From Tragulus kanchil (taxonomy: Eukaryota; Chordata; Mammalia; Artiodactyla; Tragulidae), in NCBI GenBank assembly GCA_022376925.1, contig JAIOJX010000025.1, forward strand, positions 96,189,608-96,253,607: DNA of 64,000 nt. Direction: 5' to 3'. This document shows, one piece after another, positions 23,489 to 35,584 of this stretch (positions are counted from its first letter, which is position 1; every line of letters begins with the position of its first letter). A program made the translations under genes and the position numbers. The notes beneath the pieces were generated by a model. It saw only the letters and a program-made list of their open reading frames with translations, ran no database searches and had not been told where the DNA came from.

Positions 23489-23843
23489 TACTTGGAGAAG
23501 GCTCTTGAGAGTCCCTTGGACTGCAAGAAGATCAAACCAGTCAGTCCTAAAAGAAATCAACCCTGAATATTCATTGGAAGGACTGATGCTAAAGCTCCAA
23601 TACTTGGCCATCTGATGCAAAGAGCTGACTCACTGGAAAGGATCCTGATGTTGGGTCTTTCCTCATTGGAAAGATTGAGAGCAGGAGGAAAAGGGGGCAA
23701 CAGAGGATGAGATGGTTGTATGGTATCACCAACTCAATGGACATGAGTTTGAGAAAAATCTGGGAGATGGTGATGTACAGGAGAGCCTGGTGTGCCACAG
23801 TCCATGAGGTTACAACTTAGTGACTGAGCAACAAGAACACAAT
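23489..23843 (+). mobile_element. BovB LINE 3' end fragment (tail repeated at 24960-25045)
   Basis: Starts 'acttggagaaggctcttgag' and contains 'gactgcaagaagatcaaacc', 'ctgatgcaaagagctgactc', 'atgagatggttgtatggtat' and 'caatggacatgagtttgag', the typical BovB 3' end. It is non-autonomous and broken. This is the only clear BovB piece other than SINE tails. Confidence 0.85.
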
Positions 23844-26188
23844 CCGTTAGGTATCTTTGGGATAGAAATTGGGTCAGTCCTTTCTGGGAGATAGCCAAGG
23901 TAGATTAATTGAAATTTTTGTATCAATTGTAAAAATCACATAGAGTCTTTGACCAGTATGTAGTATAATAGCAAGAAGACTATTTGGTTTAAATGCCCTC
24001 CCTTCAAGCTTACTTAGCTGTTTGTTAGAACTTTATCAAATTTCTTGTGTTTTATGTCAGTCTCAGCCTATTGATAGTGATGTTGTCAGTTAGGAATGCC
24101 CAAGGCACTCGATTGTTACTACTACTTCTTGTGGTGAGCCCTATAAGACATTTCCCAGACCAGAGCCAGTGTTGTGGCTGGATTGGACCCTGTGATCCTT
24201 ACTATGACAGCAAGATGCACCTTAGCAATAACCATAAGGGACTTAAAAAAATGTTGATTACTCACAGGACCTGGAGGGTAAAGGGCATGCCCTTGATCAC
24301 ACAGAGAGGCCACAGCTGGAGAGAGAGAGAAAGGAAAGAGCTAGAAAGGGAGAGGTTGGATCTGGGGTTCTGCTTTTTGGGGGATCAAGTGTGGAGTGCC
24401 TACAGTTTTCATTGATAATTGGGGAGTTTAAGCATAAAAGTAAGAATTAGAGTGCATGGAGGGAAAAGCAGAGTTACCCCAGTGGTCAGTTACCTTAATC
24501 AGCCAAAGTTTCCAAAGGGAGAACTTTATGGGTGGGGTGGCCTAACTTTTTATCTAGATGTGTGGATGGCAATGTGTTTATTAAAGATGAATGTCTTTGA
24601 AATGGATGCCTTGGCAATCAAAAGCTTAATGTCTGGCATTTACATTACAATCAAAAGAGCTAATTGTCAGGCACTTATACTATTAATTGTTATTGGCATT
24701 GTTGCTTTAGTTGTCTATTTTATTCACTGGATTGTGATTCCTGAAAGATGAAAATTGACGTAATATTTCTCTGAATTCTCAGTTCCTGGAATAGGTCCTA
24801 ATATATAAAAAGCACCCAGTTGACGTTTACTGAAGAAATGAAGATGATGTCTGATGATTGTGGGAAACTTGGGAAAGGGCAAATGGAAAGAAAATGAAAA
24901 GATTATTTCCAGAGCTATCATTACGTTGTTGAGCGTGACTTCAGATGGTTGTATGGTATAATCTGGGAGATGGTGATGTACAGGAGAGCCTGGTGTGCCA
25001 CAGTCCATGAGGTTACAACTTAGTGACTGAGCAACAAGAACACAATCCGTTAGGTATCTTTGGGATAGAAATTGGGTCAGTCCTTTCTGGGAGATAGCCA
25101 AGGTAGATTAATTGAAATTTTTGTATCAATTGTAAAATCACATAGAGTCTTTGACCAGTATGTAGTATAATAGCAAGAAGACTATTTGGTTTAAATGCCC
25201 TCCCTTCAAGCTTACTTAGCTGTTTGTTAGAACTTTATCAAATTTCTTGTGTTTTATGTCAGTCTCAGCCTATTGATAGTGATGTTGTCAGTTAGGAATG
25301 CCCAAGGCACTCGATTGTTACTACTACTTCTTGTGGTGAGCCCTATAAGACATTTCCCAGACCAGAGCCAGTGTTGTGGCTGGATTGGACCCTGTGATCC
25401 TTACTATGACAGCAAGATGCACCTTAGCAATAACCATAAGGGACTTAAAAAAATGTTGATTACTCACAGGACCTGGAGGGTAAAGGGCATGCCCTTGATC
25501 ACACAGAGAGGCCACAGCTGGAGAGAGAGAGAAAGGAAAGAGCTAGAAAGGGAGAGGTTGGATCTGGGGTTCTGCTTTTTGGGGGATCAAGTGTGGAGTG
25601 CCTACAGTTTTCATTGATAATTGGGGAGTTTAAGCATAAAAGTAAGAATTAGAGTGCATGGAGGGAAAAGCAGAGTTACCCCAGTGGTCAGTTACCTTAA
25701 TCAGCCAAAGTTTCCAAAGGGAGAACTTTATGGGTGGGGTGGCCTAACTTTTTATCTAGATGTGTGGATGGCAATGTGTTTATTAAAGATGAATGTCTTT
25801 GAAATGGATGCCTTGGCAATCAAAAGCTTAATGTCTGGCATTTACATTACAATCAAAAGAGCTAATTGTCAGGCACTTATACTATTAATTGTTATTGGCA
25901 TTGTTGCTTTAGTTGTCTATTTTATTCACTGGATTGTGATTCCTGAAAGATGAAAATTGACGTAATATTTCTCTGAATTCTCAGTTCCTGGAATAGGTCC
26001 TAATATATAAAAAGCACCCAGTTGACGTTTACTGAAGAAATGAAGATGATGTCTGATGATTGTGGGAACTTGAAAGGGCATGATGGGAACGTAGTCTAAG
26101 CACAGAACTGGGAATTAGGAGCTGGAAAGAAAATGAAAAGATTATTTCCAGAGCTATCATTGGTTACGTTGTTGAGTCGTGACTTCTC
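23709..26188. repeat. Tandem duplication 8 (period about 1202 bp)
   Basis: 23709-24941 recurs at 24942-26188. The end of the first copy (about 24866-24941) is a shortened, garbled form of 26067-26188: a stretch of about 40 bp is missing and single bases are dropped. The start of the second skips about 35 bp of the BovB text. The interior is essentially identical. Confidence 0.95.
23844..24941. other. Unassigned DNA (repeated at 25046-26188)
   Basis: Open frames of 122 and 110 codons (24047-24415 and 24419-24751) appear twice. They hold a Leu-rich and an Ile/Val-rich stretch that could be read as membrane segments. I see no splice context, homology or Kozak-like start, so I do not call genes. 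Confidence 0.45.
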
Positions 26189-26445
26189 CACAATATGCAT
26201 TTGTTGGCTGACTCTTGTTTTTGCTTTTACTACGCTAATGTAGCTGCAACTATGTCTAAATCAGGAGATGTTTAGGAAAAACATCATAAAGAGAGGCACC
26301 AGGTGAGCAGGAGACAACGGAATAGGAGTGTGTTTGTATGTATGAGAATTTATGTGTATAATTGTGATTTATAGTAGTGTACATTTTGTTTTCCTCTTGG
26401 TTCCTGGCACAGAGCTTTTAAGATTCCTGAAGTTTCCAATTATAG
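26189..26445. other. Unassigned DNA
   Basis: No gene. The end, from 26387, is one member of a diverged repeat pair (partner at 27016-27094). Confidence 0.5.
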
Positions 26446-26460
26446 CAATAAAGCATCTTT

Positions 26461-26737
26461 TAAAAAAATTTTTGGCCTCTTTTTTTTATAGAGATTTTTT
26501 ATTTATTTGTTTTCATCCATCTTTATTCTTCAGCCCGTGTGGGCCTCCCATTGCAGTGGCCTCTCTCGCTGCAGAGCACCGGCTTTGGGCGCACGCACTC
26601 CAGAGCACTTGCTCGGTAGTTGGACACATCAGTCCAGCCACTTCGCTGCACATGGGATCTTCCCAGGCCAGGGATCGAACCAATGTCCCCTGCATTGCAA
26701 GGCAGACTCTTTACCCACTGGACCACCAGGGAAACCC
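26461..26737 (-). mobile_element. CHR-like tRNA-derived SINE with target-site duplication
   Basis: Antisense full-form copy with T-rich left end and head 'ggaccaccagggaaacccc'. Flanks 'caataaagcatcttt' (26446-26460) and 'caataaagcatattt' (26738-26752) form a 15-bp duplication with one mismatch. Confidence 0.9.
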
Positions 26738-26779
26738 CAATAAAGCATATTTGGTTGGTCATAACAAGTCCATTTCAGC

Positions 26780-26998
26780 CATGTGCATGCATGCTAAGTT
26801 GCTTCAGTTCTACCTTACTCTTTGAGACCCTATAGACTGTCACCCACCAGGCTCCTCTTACCGTGGGATTCTCCAGGGAAGACTCCTGGAGTGGGTTGCC
26901 ATGCCCTCCTCCAGGAGCTTTTATCAACCCAGGGATTGAACCTGTGTCTCTTATATCTACTGCTTGACAGGTAGGTGCTTTAACCACTAATTGATACC
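26780..26998 (-). mobile_element. Bov-tA SINE, diverged
   Basis: Antisense: 'tgctaagttgcttcagttc', 'gattctccagggaagactcctgg', 'gagtgggttgccatgccctcc', ending in a degraded tRNA head 'tgctttaaccactaattg'. Confidence 0.85.
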
Positions 26999-27094
26999 TT
27001 GGGAAACTGATATCATTGGGTTTTCCTCTTGGTTCCCGACACAGAACTTTTAAAACTTTTGGAAACTCTTGTAAGAGCAATAAAGAGCCTTTCT

Positions 27095-27945
27095 GTTGAA
27101 GACAAATCATCCAGTTAATAAGGTGACAAAATATACAAACAGACACTTTACAAAAAAGGATATGAGACTGGCCAGTGAAAAATGAGGATATGCTGGCAGT
27201 CATTAAGTCTATAGGAAATGCAAATTAAACCACAATCATGTGCCCTTGCAGCCCAACGGAAAATTAAAAGACTGAGTACAGCAAGTGCTGATGATAATGT
27301 GGAGGAACTGGAACTTGCAAATACTGCTGATGGGAATATAATGTGTTACAACCTCTTTTGAAAACAGTCTGACATCTTATAAAGCCAAACATACAATTAT
27401 TATATGAATCACCAATCCCACTACTAGATATTTACCTGAGAGAAATGAAAGCATATCTCCATTCAACAACTTGTACACATCAGTGTCATGGAAGTTTCTT
27501 AACACTGGAAAACAGAACCTGTCCAACAAGAGGTGAGTAGATGCATAAATTGTGGTACAAATATACCAATAAATAGTTATCAGCAATAAAAAGAAAAAAA
27601 TGACTGATTTGTATAATCACACTGATGAATCTTGAAGAAATTATGCTGAACAAATGAAACCAAACACAAAGTGGCCATACGGCATGATTTCAATGTTGTG
27701 AAATCCTAGTAAAAGCAAAAACTAGGATGTAGAAAATAGGCTGTCTTCTGAGACTGTGTGTGGGGAGGGATATTGATTGCAGAGGAGCACAAAGGTACTT
27801 TTTGGAGTGATGGACATTATTTGTGTTTTGATTGAAATAATTACATGTGTATATGTCAAAAGTCATTAAACTGTATAATAAAATGGTAACATTTTGTTTT
27901 ATATAAATTAAAGCTCAATAAACTTGGTTAGAAAGAAAAATTAGA
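27095..27945 (+). mobile_element. Old LINE-1 3' end (ORF2 C-terminus and 3' UTR)
   Basis: Sense L1M-type sequence: 'gaaatgcaaattaaaccacaatc', then 'gggaatataatgtgttacaacc', 'atttacctgagagaaatgaaagc', 'caataaatagttatcagcaat' and the 3' end 'ataaattaaagctcaataaac'. It has many stops. Its last ~75 bp recur from 28927 through duplication 9. Confidence 0.8.
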
Positions 27946-29978
27946 GACGGATTTTGAAATGGATTTGAAAATCTGACCTTAGTGGCCTGGTAGTTGTACT
28001 GGTCCTGGTGTCACTGAGGATGAGGCTGGTTTTACCAGTGTGGGTTCAGCTGCCACTCCAGGAAGGCATTGCCAGAGGTGGAGAAGCGTTTCTAAGGTGC
28101 TGATCACCTAGGAAAAGGAAATAGAAAGGATGTCAATGGGAAGGAAATTATGAGAAATTGCCACCTCCCTCCTTCAGTCTTGTAGTGCCCCTCTAGTGTA
28201 CTCCAGAGTAGAATTTTGATGGCAATTCCAATCTAAGCATCATGGAGTAAGTATAGCAAGGTGGGTTTGGAGCTGAGCGACAGCAGCTTAATAACTGGCA
28301 TAGCTACTCTGTGGCAAGCAATGTGCTGAGCTTTATGGATGGAAAAGGGTGGAGAGTCTTGGGTGTACCTTCAAGGAGTTTTCAATTTCACATGGAAGAC
28401 AACGCATATGTAAAAAAAAAAAAATTGAAATATGGCTGTTCTAGGAGTATGAAAACAAAAAATGCCGTGGATGGTCATAAGGAGGATGAATCGCTTATAG
28501 ATTGGATTTGGAGAAACCTCTTTGGGAGAAGTTGTATTTCAACTGGTGATCACTTACTCTTCTTTCAAGAGTCCTCTGAAAGCCTTCGTTTTAAGACTTC
28601 CCCAGTTCCCAAAACAAGTGGATGTTTTTTTACCTTGTGTTTCCATAAAACTCATACCTAACACCTTTTAACACTTATGGACCGGACATCCAATGGCCTA
28701 AGCTCCAAAGGACATTATTGCTTTTGATCTTTATAATATTCCCCTGAAATTAATCCTATTACCCCTCATTGTATCAGGGAGGAAACAGAGTATAAATAAC
28801 TTGCTTTATTGATAATAAAAGTGTCCCAGATTCTGATCTAGGTGATCTGACTCCAGAACTTGTGCACTGACCTGTCACATCTGATTGCTCTTCTAATCAA
28901 GTCTATTTACATGTTCATTAAATTTTTGTATAATAAAATGGTAACATTTTGTTTTATATAAATTAAAGCTCAATAAACTTGGTTAGAAAGAAAAATTAGA
29001 GACGGATTTTGAAATGGATTTGAAAATCTGACCTTAGTGGCCTGGTAGTTGTACTGGTCCTGGTGTCACTGAGGATGAGGCTGGTTTTACCAGTGTGGGT
29101 TCAGCTGCCACTCCAGGAAGGCATTGCCAGAGGTGGAGAAGCGTTTCTAAGGTGCTGATCACCTAGGAAAAGGAAATAGAAAGGATGTCAATGGGAAGGA
29201 AATTATGAGAAATTGCCACCTCCCTCCTTCAGTCTTGTAGTGCCCCTCTAGTGTACTCCAGAGTAGAATTTTGATGGCAATTCCAATCTAAGCATCATGG
29301 AGTAAGTATAGCAAGGTGGGTTTGGAGCTGAGCGACAGCAGCTTAATAACTGGCATAGCTACTCTGTGGCAAGCAATGTGCTGAGCTTTATGGATGGAAA
29401 AGGGTGGAGAGTCTTGGGTGTACCTTCAAGGAGTTTTCAATTTCACATGGAAGACAACGCATATGTAAAAAAAAAAAAATTGAAATATGGCTGTTCTAGG
29501 AGTATGAAAACAAAAAATGCCGTGGATGGTCATAAGGAGGATGAATCGCTTATAGATTGGATTTGGAGAAACCTCTTTGGGAGAAGTTGTATTTCAACTG
29601 GTGATCACTTACTCTTCTTTCAAGAGTCCTCTGAAAGCCTTCGTTTTAAGACTTCCCCAGTTCCCAAAACAAGTGGATGTTTTTTTACCTTGTGTTTCCA
29701 TAAAACTCATACCTAACACCTTTTAACACTTATGGACCGGACATCCAATGGCCTAAGCTCCAAAGGACATTATTGCTTTTGATCTTTATAATATTCCCCT
29801 GAAATTAATCCTATTACCCCTCATTGTATCAGGGAGGAAACAGAGTATAAATAACTTGCTTTATTGATAATAAAAGTGTCCCAGATTCTGATCTAGGTGA
29901 TCTGACTCCAGAACTTGTGCACTGACCTGTCACATCTGATTGCTCTTCTAATCAAGTCTATTTACATGTTCATTAAAG
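27872..29978. repeat. Tandem duplication 9 (period 1055 bp)
   Basis: 27872-28926 recurs at 28927-29978. A 13-A run is the same length in both copies (about 28412 and 29467). The join has 'cattaaattttt' in place of 'cattaaagaactttc'. The unit has the end of an L1M and unassigned DNA. Confidence 0.95.
27946..28926. other. Unassigned DNA (repeated at 29001-29978)
   Basis: Weak similarity to old mammal-wide repeats near 28300-28400. A 116-codon plus-strand frame (28311-28661 and 29366-29716) spans an A13 run, has no recognised domain and is not called. Confidence 0.45.
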
Positions 29979-29989
29979 AACTTTCTTTG

Positions 29990-30365
29990 GTATTTTTAAT
30001 TAAGTAATTAATTTATTTTTTAGAGTTTTGTTGTTTACTGCCACACGTCAACCTGAATCTGCCATAGGTATACATATGTTCCCCCCTCCAAACTTCTCCT
30101 GCCTCTCTCCCTGTCCAACCCCTCCTGGTCACCACAAAGCCCCTGTTTGAGCTCACCTAATCCCACAGCACATTCCCCTCCCTCACCCCAATGTCCATAA
30201 GACTGTTCTCCATGTCCACCTCTCCATTGCTGCTCTGCATATACATTTAAAAGCACCATCTTTCTATATTGCGTATATATGTGTCAGTATACAATATTTA
30301 TCTTTCTCTCTCTGACATATACTTCACTCTGTATAATAGGCTCTATATACATGGTTATTAGTTAT
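29990..30365 (-). mobile_element. LINE-1 3' UTR, cattle-L1 type, 5'-truncated
   Basis: Antisense: 'agagttttgttgtttactgcc', 'gaatctgccataggtatacat', C-rich body, 'ccaatgtccataagactgtt' and 'tctctgacatatacttcactctgtat'. This is a 3' UTR with no ORF2 left. Confidence 0.85.
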
Positions 30366-30985
30366 ATAGAGATATATATATCCTTTGGGTTAGTTTTGTA
30401 GGATATTATTAAACGTCACAGTCTTCAGCCCAGTGTTTGATCCTAGTAGTTTCTTAATGTATGCTTTCTGAGTGAATACATACGGTTACTTGCATAGTAC
30501 TTGGCACTATAGGAGGGAAATTACATAGTGGTTCTCCCTAGGGGATGCAAAAAATCTGGGGAATGTATGCAGCATGTATTGTTCAACCAGGACAATCGTT
30601 AAACATTTAGAACAGAGGGAATTTAATGCAAAGACTTGGTTACATAGATTTTGGAGAGGCTAGGAAGTCAAAGGATAATGTGGCAGCAATGAGATCAGCA
30701 ATGACAGGAAACCCTTACTGTGCGGGAGGGACACATGGAGGAGGTGGAGTCTGAAATCATGCCAGACCTGTGCAGAGGGGACCTCGCTGCTGGACATGCA
30801 GCCTGAGGCAGAGAGGAAGGGTGATGTCTACCCTGCTTTTTTTTTTTTCTCATCTTTTAATCTCTTTCCATTACCTTATATTGGCTTTCACAGGTGTCTG
30901 GAAATAGCCTGTAAGAATCTGTGTCGTTGTTTTACAGAGCAGAGCAGATGGGAAGTTAGGACTAGATCTGAGGCCAGACAGATCC
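30366..30985. other. Unassigned DNA
   Basis: No gene or named repeat. It contains a short T run at 30838-30849. Confidence 0.45.
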
Positions 30986-30989
30986 AAGA

Positions 30990-31465
30990 GTAGCACACAT
31001 AGTGGGTTTTGGCATCAGCAAAACGTGGGTTGAAACTGTGGTAGGCTGTAAAAATGATCTGTCAAGAGCTACAGTCTTTCTCCTCTGGACTTGAATCAGG
31101 CTGGTTTTGAGCCTGGGTTTAGTCAATGGAGAGTAGTAAATGGAATGCAAGCAGAGGATCAGAAAGGGTATGTACATTAGGACTTGCTTTTTCTTGTGGC
31201 ATGTAAAGCTCGAAGGCTGCCAGGTGAATGAACCTGAGCTAGCCTCAGGATAGGGAAGCTGCATGGATGAGAGCCCAGGCCCCCCAAGCAGCCCCCAGCT
31301 GACCCAGCAGCCTGCTGCAGACACTTTCAGTGAGGCCCAGCTGAAATCTGGTGAGCTCAGTCCAAATATCTGACCTACAGTTTATGAACTAAATGAATGA
31401 TAGTTGTTTCAAGCCACTAAATTTCAGAGTAGTTTGTGATGCAGCAAAGCTAACTAATAGGTAAT
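30990..31465 (+). repeat. Ancient LTR/MER-like remnant
   Basis: The right end 'agttgtttcaagccactaaat' to 'tgatgcagcaaagctaactaatag' matches the end of old mammalian LTR-type repeats. The rest is too diverged to name. The 120-codon antisense frame is a shadow. Confidence 0.45.
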
Positions 31466-31728
31466 CCCAGTTCTTCAGTTTACTCGCTTATGACTGTGTG
31501 CAGATTGTTTCATCTTGAATTCTCACTTTCTTTGTTAGGTGGTGATAAAAATAATATCACAGAACAACTGAGAAGATGTAATGAAAAAAACACATTTACA
31601 GTGGAGACACGCTGGGCACACTGTGAGTGCTCAAGAAACTGTAGCTTTTATGAGGACGATTTCAGGCCTTTCTAGCCTGTCTGCTTTGTGTAATCGTTGA
31701 CTCCATGTGGGAAAACCACGAGGAGGTT
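31466..31728. other. Unassigned DNA
   Basis: Some MIR-like wording near 31470-31640 ('tcatcttgaattctcac', 'gtgctcaagaaac') but too weak to assign. Confidence 0.4.
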
Positions 31729-33893
31729 ATTGTTTAACAGGACATGGCTCAACACAAACATTTTATTAAGAAGCTGTCTTAATTTCCTGCTGGCATGAGG
31801 CAAATGAAGAGGACAGATAGTTTGTTAATTAAAAATTTAAAAGCACATAATTTCTCTCATTGGCATAAGTGTATATGTAAGTTTGCAAAGCTAAATCTCT
31901 GAAATAGAATATTCACAAAGGTGTGGCTTGAGTAACAGTTGTGATTCATGCAGAATGTACATTTGTGTTAGAGATATTGTAGATAAGATTATGTCAGAAA
32001 ACGCAGGATGATAAATTGCTGAAACTCATTAATTCACATAAAGTCAACTTGCATTGCCATATTCCAGATGCTTGATTACAATTCTTTAATATAATGAGCT
32101 GCCAATTCCTTTCTCTAGAGAAGGATTGACAGATTGTAATGCAATCTGTTGGTATTCTTTGATGGCAATTCTCAGTCACTGCCACCACTGCTAAGGAGCT
32201 GGAATCCTAAACTCAGAGGCTTTGCTGAGGGAACTGTGTGTCAGCGCTAGGGGTTACAGCCATTCCCATTGATACTAGGAAGTATAAACTATCAGCTAAA
32301 GAGTGAGATTTGAGGAGCTTCAAAAAAGGACCAGAAACTGGCTAAGAATATCACACAGGGGAGCCAACAATTAGATTACAATGCGTGCTTTACAGAACAA
32401 GATATCTTCATAGGAGACAAAGGAAAGCTGATAAAAATGAATTATAGGGAGATTAAAAGACCATAAAGCCTCAAGTTTTTTGAAGCTTGTATCTTTAAAT
32501 TTTGGCGCAGAGTTGAGGTTGGGGAGAAGAGGTTTGGTGTGGCTAGGAAGGTAAGATTCCCTTTGACATGTGTAAGAAAGTTCACAAAGGGAGGGATAAG
32601 CTCATAGGTTATAATGCTATTGATTTCTGGTTAGTAAATAAAAATGTTTTCACTTGATTTTTAGATCTTATTTTATTTACTGAAGTTACAAAAGTTACAA
32701 AAATAGTTCACAGCCAGAATTATGGTATAGTGTTTAAGATTTGGGATCAGACTGTCTGTGTTTGAATTCTTCAAAATAGTTTACCTTTTAGTTATGTTGG
32801 GGGGATTGTTTAACAGGACATGGCTCAACACAAACATTTTATTAAGAAGCTGTCTTAATTTCCTGCTGGCATGAGGCAAATGAAGAGGACAGATAGTTTG
32901 TTAATTAAAAATTTAAAAGCACATAATTTCTCTCATTGGCATAAGTGTATATGTAAGTTTGCAAAGCTAAATCTCTGAAATAGAATATTCACAAAGGTGT
33001 GGCTTGAGTAACAGTTGTGATTCATGCAGAATGTACATTTGTGTTAGAGATATTGTAGATAAGATTATGTCAGAAAACGCAGGATGATAAATTGCTGAAA
33101 CTCATTAATTCACATAAAGTCAACTTGCATTGCCATATTCCAGATGCTTGATTACAATTCTTTAATATAATGAGCTGCCAATTCCTTTCTCTAGAGAAGG
33201 ATTGACAGATTGTAATGCAATCTGTTGGTATTCTTTGATGGCAATTCTCAGTCACTGCCACCACTGCTAAGGAGCTGGAATCCTAAACTCAGAGGCTTTG
33301 CTGAGGGAACTGTGTGTCAGCGCTAGGGGTTACAGCCATTCCCATTGATACTAGGAAGTATAAACTATCAGCTAAAGAGTGAGATTTGAGGAGCTTCAAA
33401 AAAGGACCAGAAACTGGCTAAGAATATCACACAGGGGAGCCAACAATTAGATTACAATGCGTGCTTTACAGAACAAGATATCTTCATAGGAGACAAAGGA
33501 AAGCTGATAAAAATGAATTATAGGGAGATTAAAAGACCATAAAGCCTCAAGTTTTTTGAAGCTTGTATCTTTAAATTTTGGCGCAGAGTTGAGGTTGGGG
33601 AGAAGAGGTTTGGTGTGGCTAGGAAGGTAAGATTCCCTTTGACATGTGTAAGAAAGTTCACAAAGGGAGGGATAAGCTCATAGGTTATAATGCTATTGAT
33701 TTCTGGTTAGTAAATAAAAATGTTTTCACTTGATTTTTAGATCTTATTTTATTTACTGAAGTTACAAAAGTTACAAAAATAGTTCACAGCCAGAATTATG
33801 GTATAGTGTTTAAGATTTGGGATCAGACTGTCTGTGTTTGAATTCTTCATAGTTGTGGGATTTGGAGAAAATTAGTTTACCTTTTTAAGCCTT
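31729..33893. repeat. Tandem duplication 10 (period 1076 bp)
   Basis: 31729-32804 recurs at 32805-33893. The end of the first copy (32770-32804) drops about 20 bp of MIR sequence and reads 'caaaatagtttacc', then 'gttatgttggggg'. Interiors are identical as far as I can see. Mostly unassigned DNA. Confidence 0.95.
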
Positions 33894-34022
33894 ATGTATA
33901 TAACAAGGATAATGGTAATATTTTCCTCACATGCTTCTTTTGAGGATACAATGAGATAAAGCACAGAAAGTGCTTAGAACAGTGCCTGCTCTCGAACAGC
34001 ACCCAAACAAATATTAGTTATT
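33785..34022 (+). repeat. MIR SINE (left part also at 32709-32804)
   Basis: Sense MIR with 'tatggtatagtgtttaagat', 'gggatcagactgtctgtgttt', 'acaatgagataaagcacag' and 'gtgcttagaacagtgcctg'. Near full length. Confidence 0.85.
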
Positions 34023-34124
34023 AGAAAACCCAGAAAAGACAGGAAAGATAATAAATAAGGAGAATATCACCAGAAAGCAATTACCATTAATACTTTGAAG
34101 TATTTTCTTTGACATTCCAGTATT

Positions 34125-34210
34125 ATTGCCTGGAGAGTTCATGGATAGAAGATCCTGGCAGGCTACAGTCCATGGGATTGCAAAGAGATAGGACTGAGCA
34201 ACGAATGCTT
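34125..34210 (+). mobile_element. Bov-tA SINE, 3' fragment
   Basis: 'tattgcctggagagttcatgg', 'cctggcaggctacagtccatggg', 'gcaaagagataggactgag'. The tRNA head is missing. Confidence 0.8.
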
Positions 34211-34479
34211 TGTTTCATTTGAAACTCAAGTCTTTTTATGAGGTCATTGGTAACTCATACAAACTCAGAGGACTGGCATCTCTATTAGGAGAATTTCTCT
34301 AGGGTGAATGAAAATGGAAAATGAGATCAGTTAAATTCAAGTAAAAACAATTTCTATATATAGCAGGTAGGGTTTTAAAAGTAGGCTGTATTCAGAAGTT
34401 TCATTGGGAATGAGGAATAGTTTTTATAAGTTCATGTAAAAGCTGGTTTTGGATGTCTTCACTTTGTAGAATGTGAAGA
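34211..34479. other. Unassigned AT-rich DNA
   Basis: No named element. Confidence 0.4.
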
Positions 34480-35075
34480 GTTTTATAATATTTAGTGTGG
34501 GCAAGAGTGTGGGGAAAAGAATGTCTTTAAACACTGCTTTTGAGAGTGCAAATTGATAGAGTCTTTTGGATGGACCCTTGGTAATGTTTAATTATATTTT
34601 TAGATGTATTAATAATAACCTTTAAAAACCCAGCAATATCATACTTGAATCTCTTCAAAATGAGGCATGTCCAAAAATATTCATAAAGATTAGAGACAGT
34701 CTAAATATCTATTAAAAATAACTAGAAATGATAATTTTCATTTTGTGGAATACTGTATAGAAATTATAAATAGAGTTATATCTACATATAATGACATCAT
34801 AAGAATATCATAACATATTAAAGGGCAAAGGCCAATTGCAGAATAAAACATTTGTTATTTACCATATGTTTACGTTAAAAATAAAAAATAATGATAAATT
34901 TCTATGAGTAGATGATGTGAAACATTAGAAATACCACCACCAACAACTGAAAAAGTTTTACCTTAAAATAAACTGAAGTCCTTGCTTTCAAGTCAGGGAG
35001 GGGTGAATGTGGGACATAAGAACCTAAAGAGGGCTTCACTTTGTCTATATTGGTTTGAATTATTTACAAGGAGAA
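34480..35075 (+). mobile_element. Old LINE-1 3' end, strongly decayed
   Basis: Sense L1M-like order: 'agtgtggggaaaagaatg', 'gagagtgcaaattgatagag', 'aaacccagcaatatcatac', 'gtggaatactgtatagaaatt', and a 3' region with 'aagtcagggaggggtgaatg'. Confidence 0.6.
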
Positions 35076-35369
35076 GACAGTCAAGCATTTCTTTTTAGTA
35101 TCGTTATTAATAAATTGAAAAGATTAAGAATTTAAACAGTGCAAATTCATAGGAATTTTAAAAAGGGAAAGCATGGCACTTAGGATTTAGAACATATTTT
35201 CAGAGAGAAATCCTGTGTTGTAAAAAAGCATTATAAAACATATTGAGCACAATTTGGCAAATTTATTTATGAATGAACAGGAAAGTGCCCAAATGTAAGA
35301 TAGATTTTTTTTTCTTTTTCAGACATTCTACTCTATCGTCATTAAGACGTTTGCTTGTTTATTTTAAAG

Positions 35370-35390
35370 TTTTTTTTTTTTTTTTTTTTT
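35370..35390. repeat. T21 homopolymer (copy at 36484-36504)
   Basis: A run of 21 T in each copy of duplication 11. Confidence 0.95.
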
Positions 35391-35584
35391 AAAGGGCTGG
35401 GATTCCTAGTTTACTTACATTTTTGCAGGCAGAAGATTATCAAGATCTTCTTAACAGTGATGTGGGGGTTGAGCATGTGGTGAGCTCTTCGTTGAGAGGC
35501 AGTAAGAGGGACACAGTGGTGCTTTCCAGCGGGATGTGTGCTTTGCTCACCTGGTTTGCTAGTTTCTTTCAGGAATTTTAAAGA

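Larger units (their letters stand above)
26387..27094 (+). repeat. Diverged direct pair carrying AATAAA, split by two SINEs
   Basis: 26387-26460 and 27016-27094 share the order 'ttttcctcttggttcc', 'acagagcttttaa' or 'acagaacttttaa', and 'gcaataaag'. They differ at many positions, unlike the assembly duplications. Removing the CHR-like SINE and the Bov-tA leaves them about 60 bp apart, so they look like an old tandem pair. The poly-A-signal-like end suggests an LTR or 3'-end repeat of unknown family. Confidence 0.6.

Noticed and set aside
24047..24751. Two adjacent frames (122 and 110 codons) with hydrophobic segments, repeated downstream
   Set aside because: The apparent conservation is only the assembly duplication. 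No homology, exon signal or start context supports a gene.
28311..28661. 116-codon frame, repeated at 29366
   Set aside because: It spans an A13 run and has no recognised domain; it is repeated only through duplication 9.
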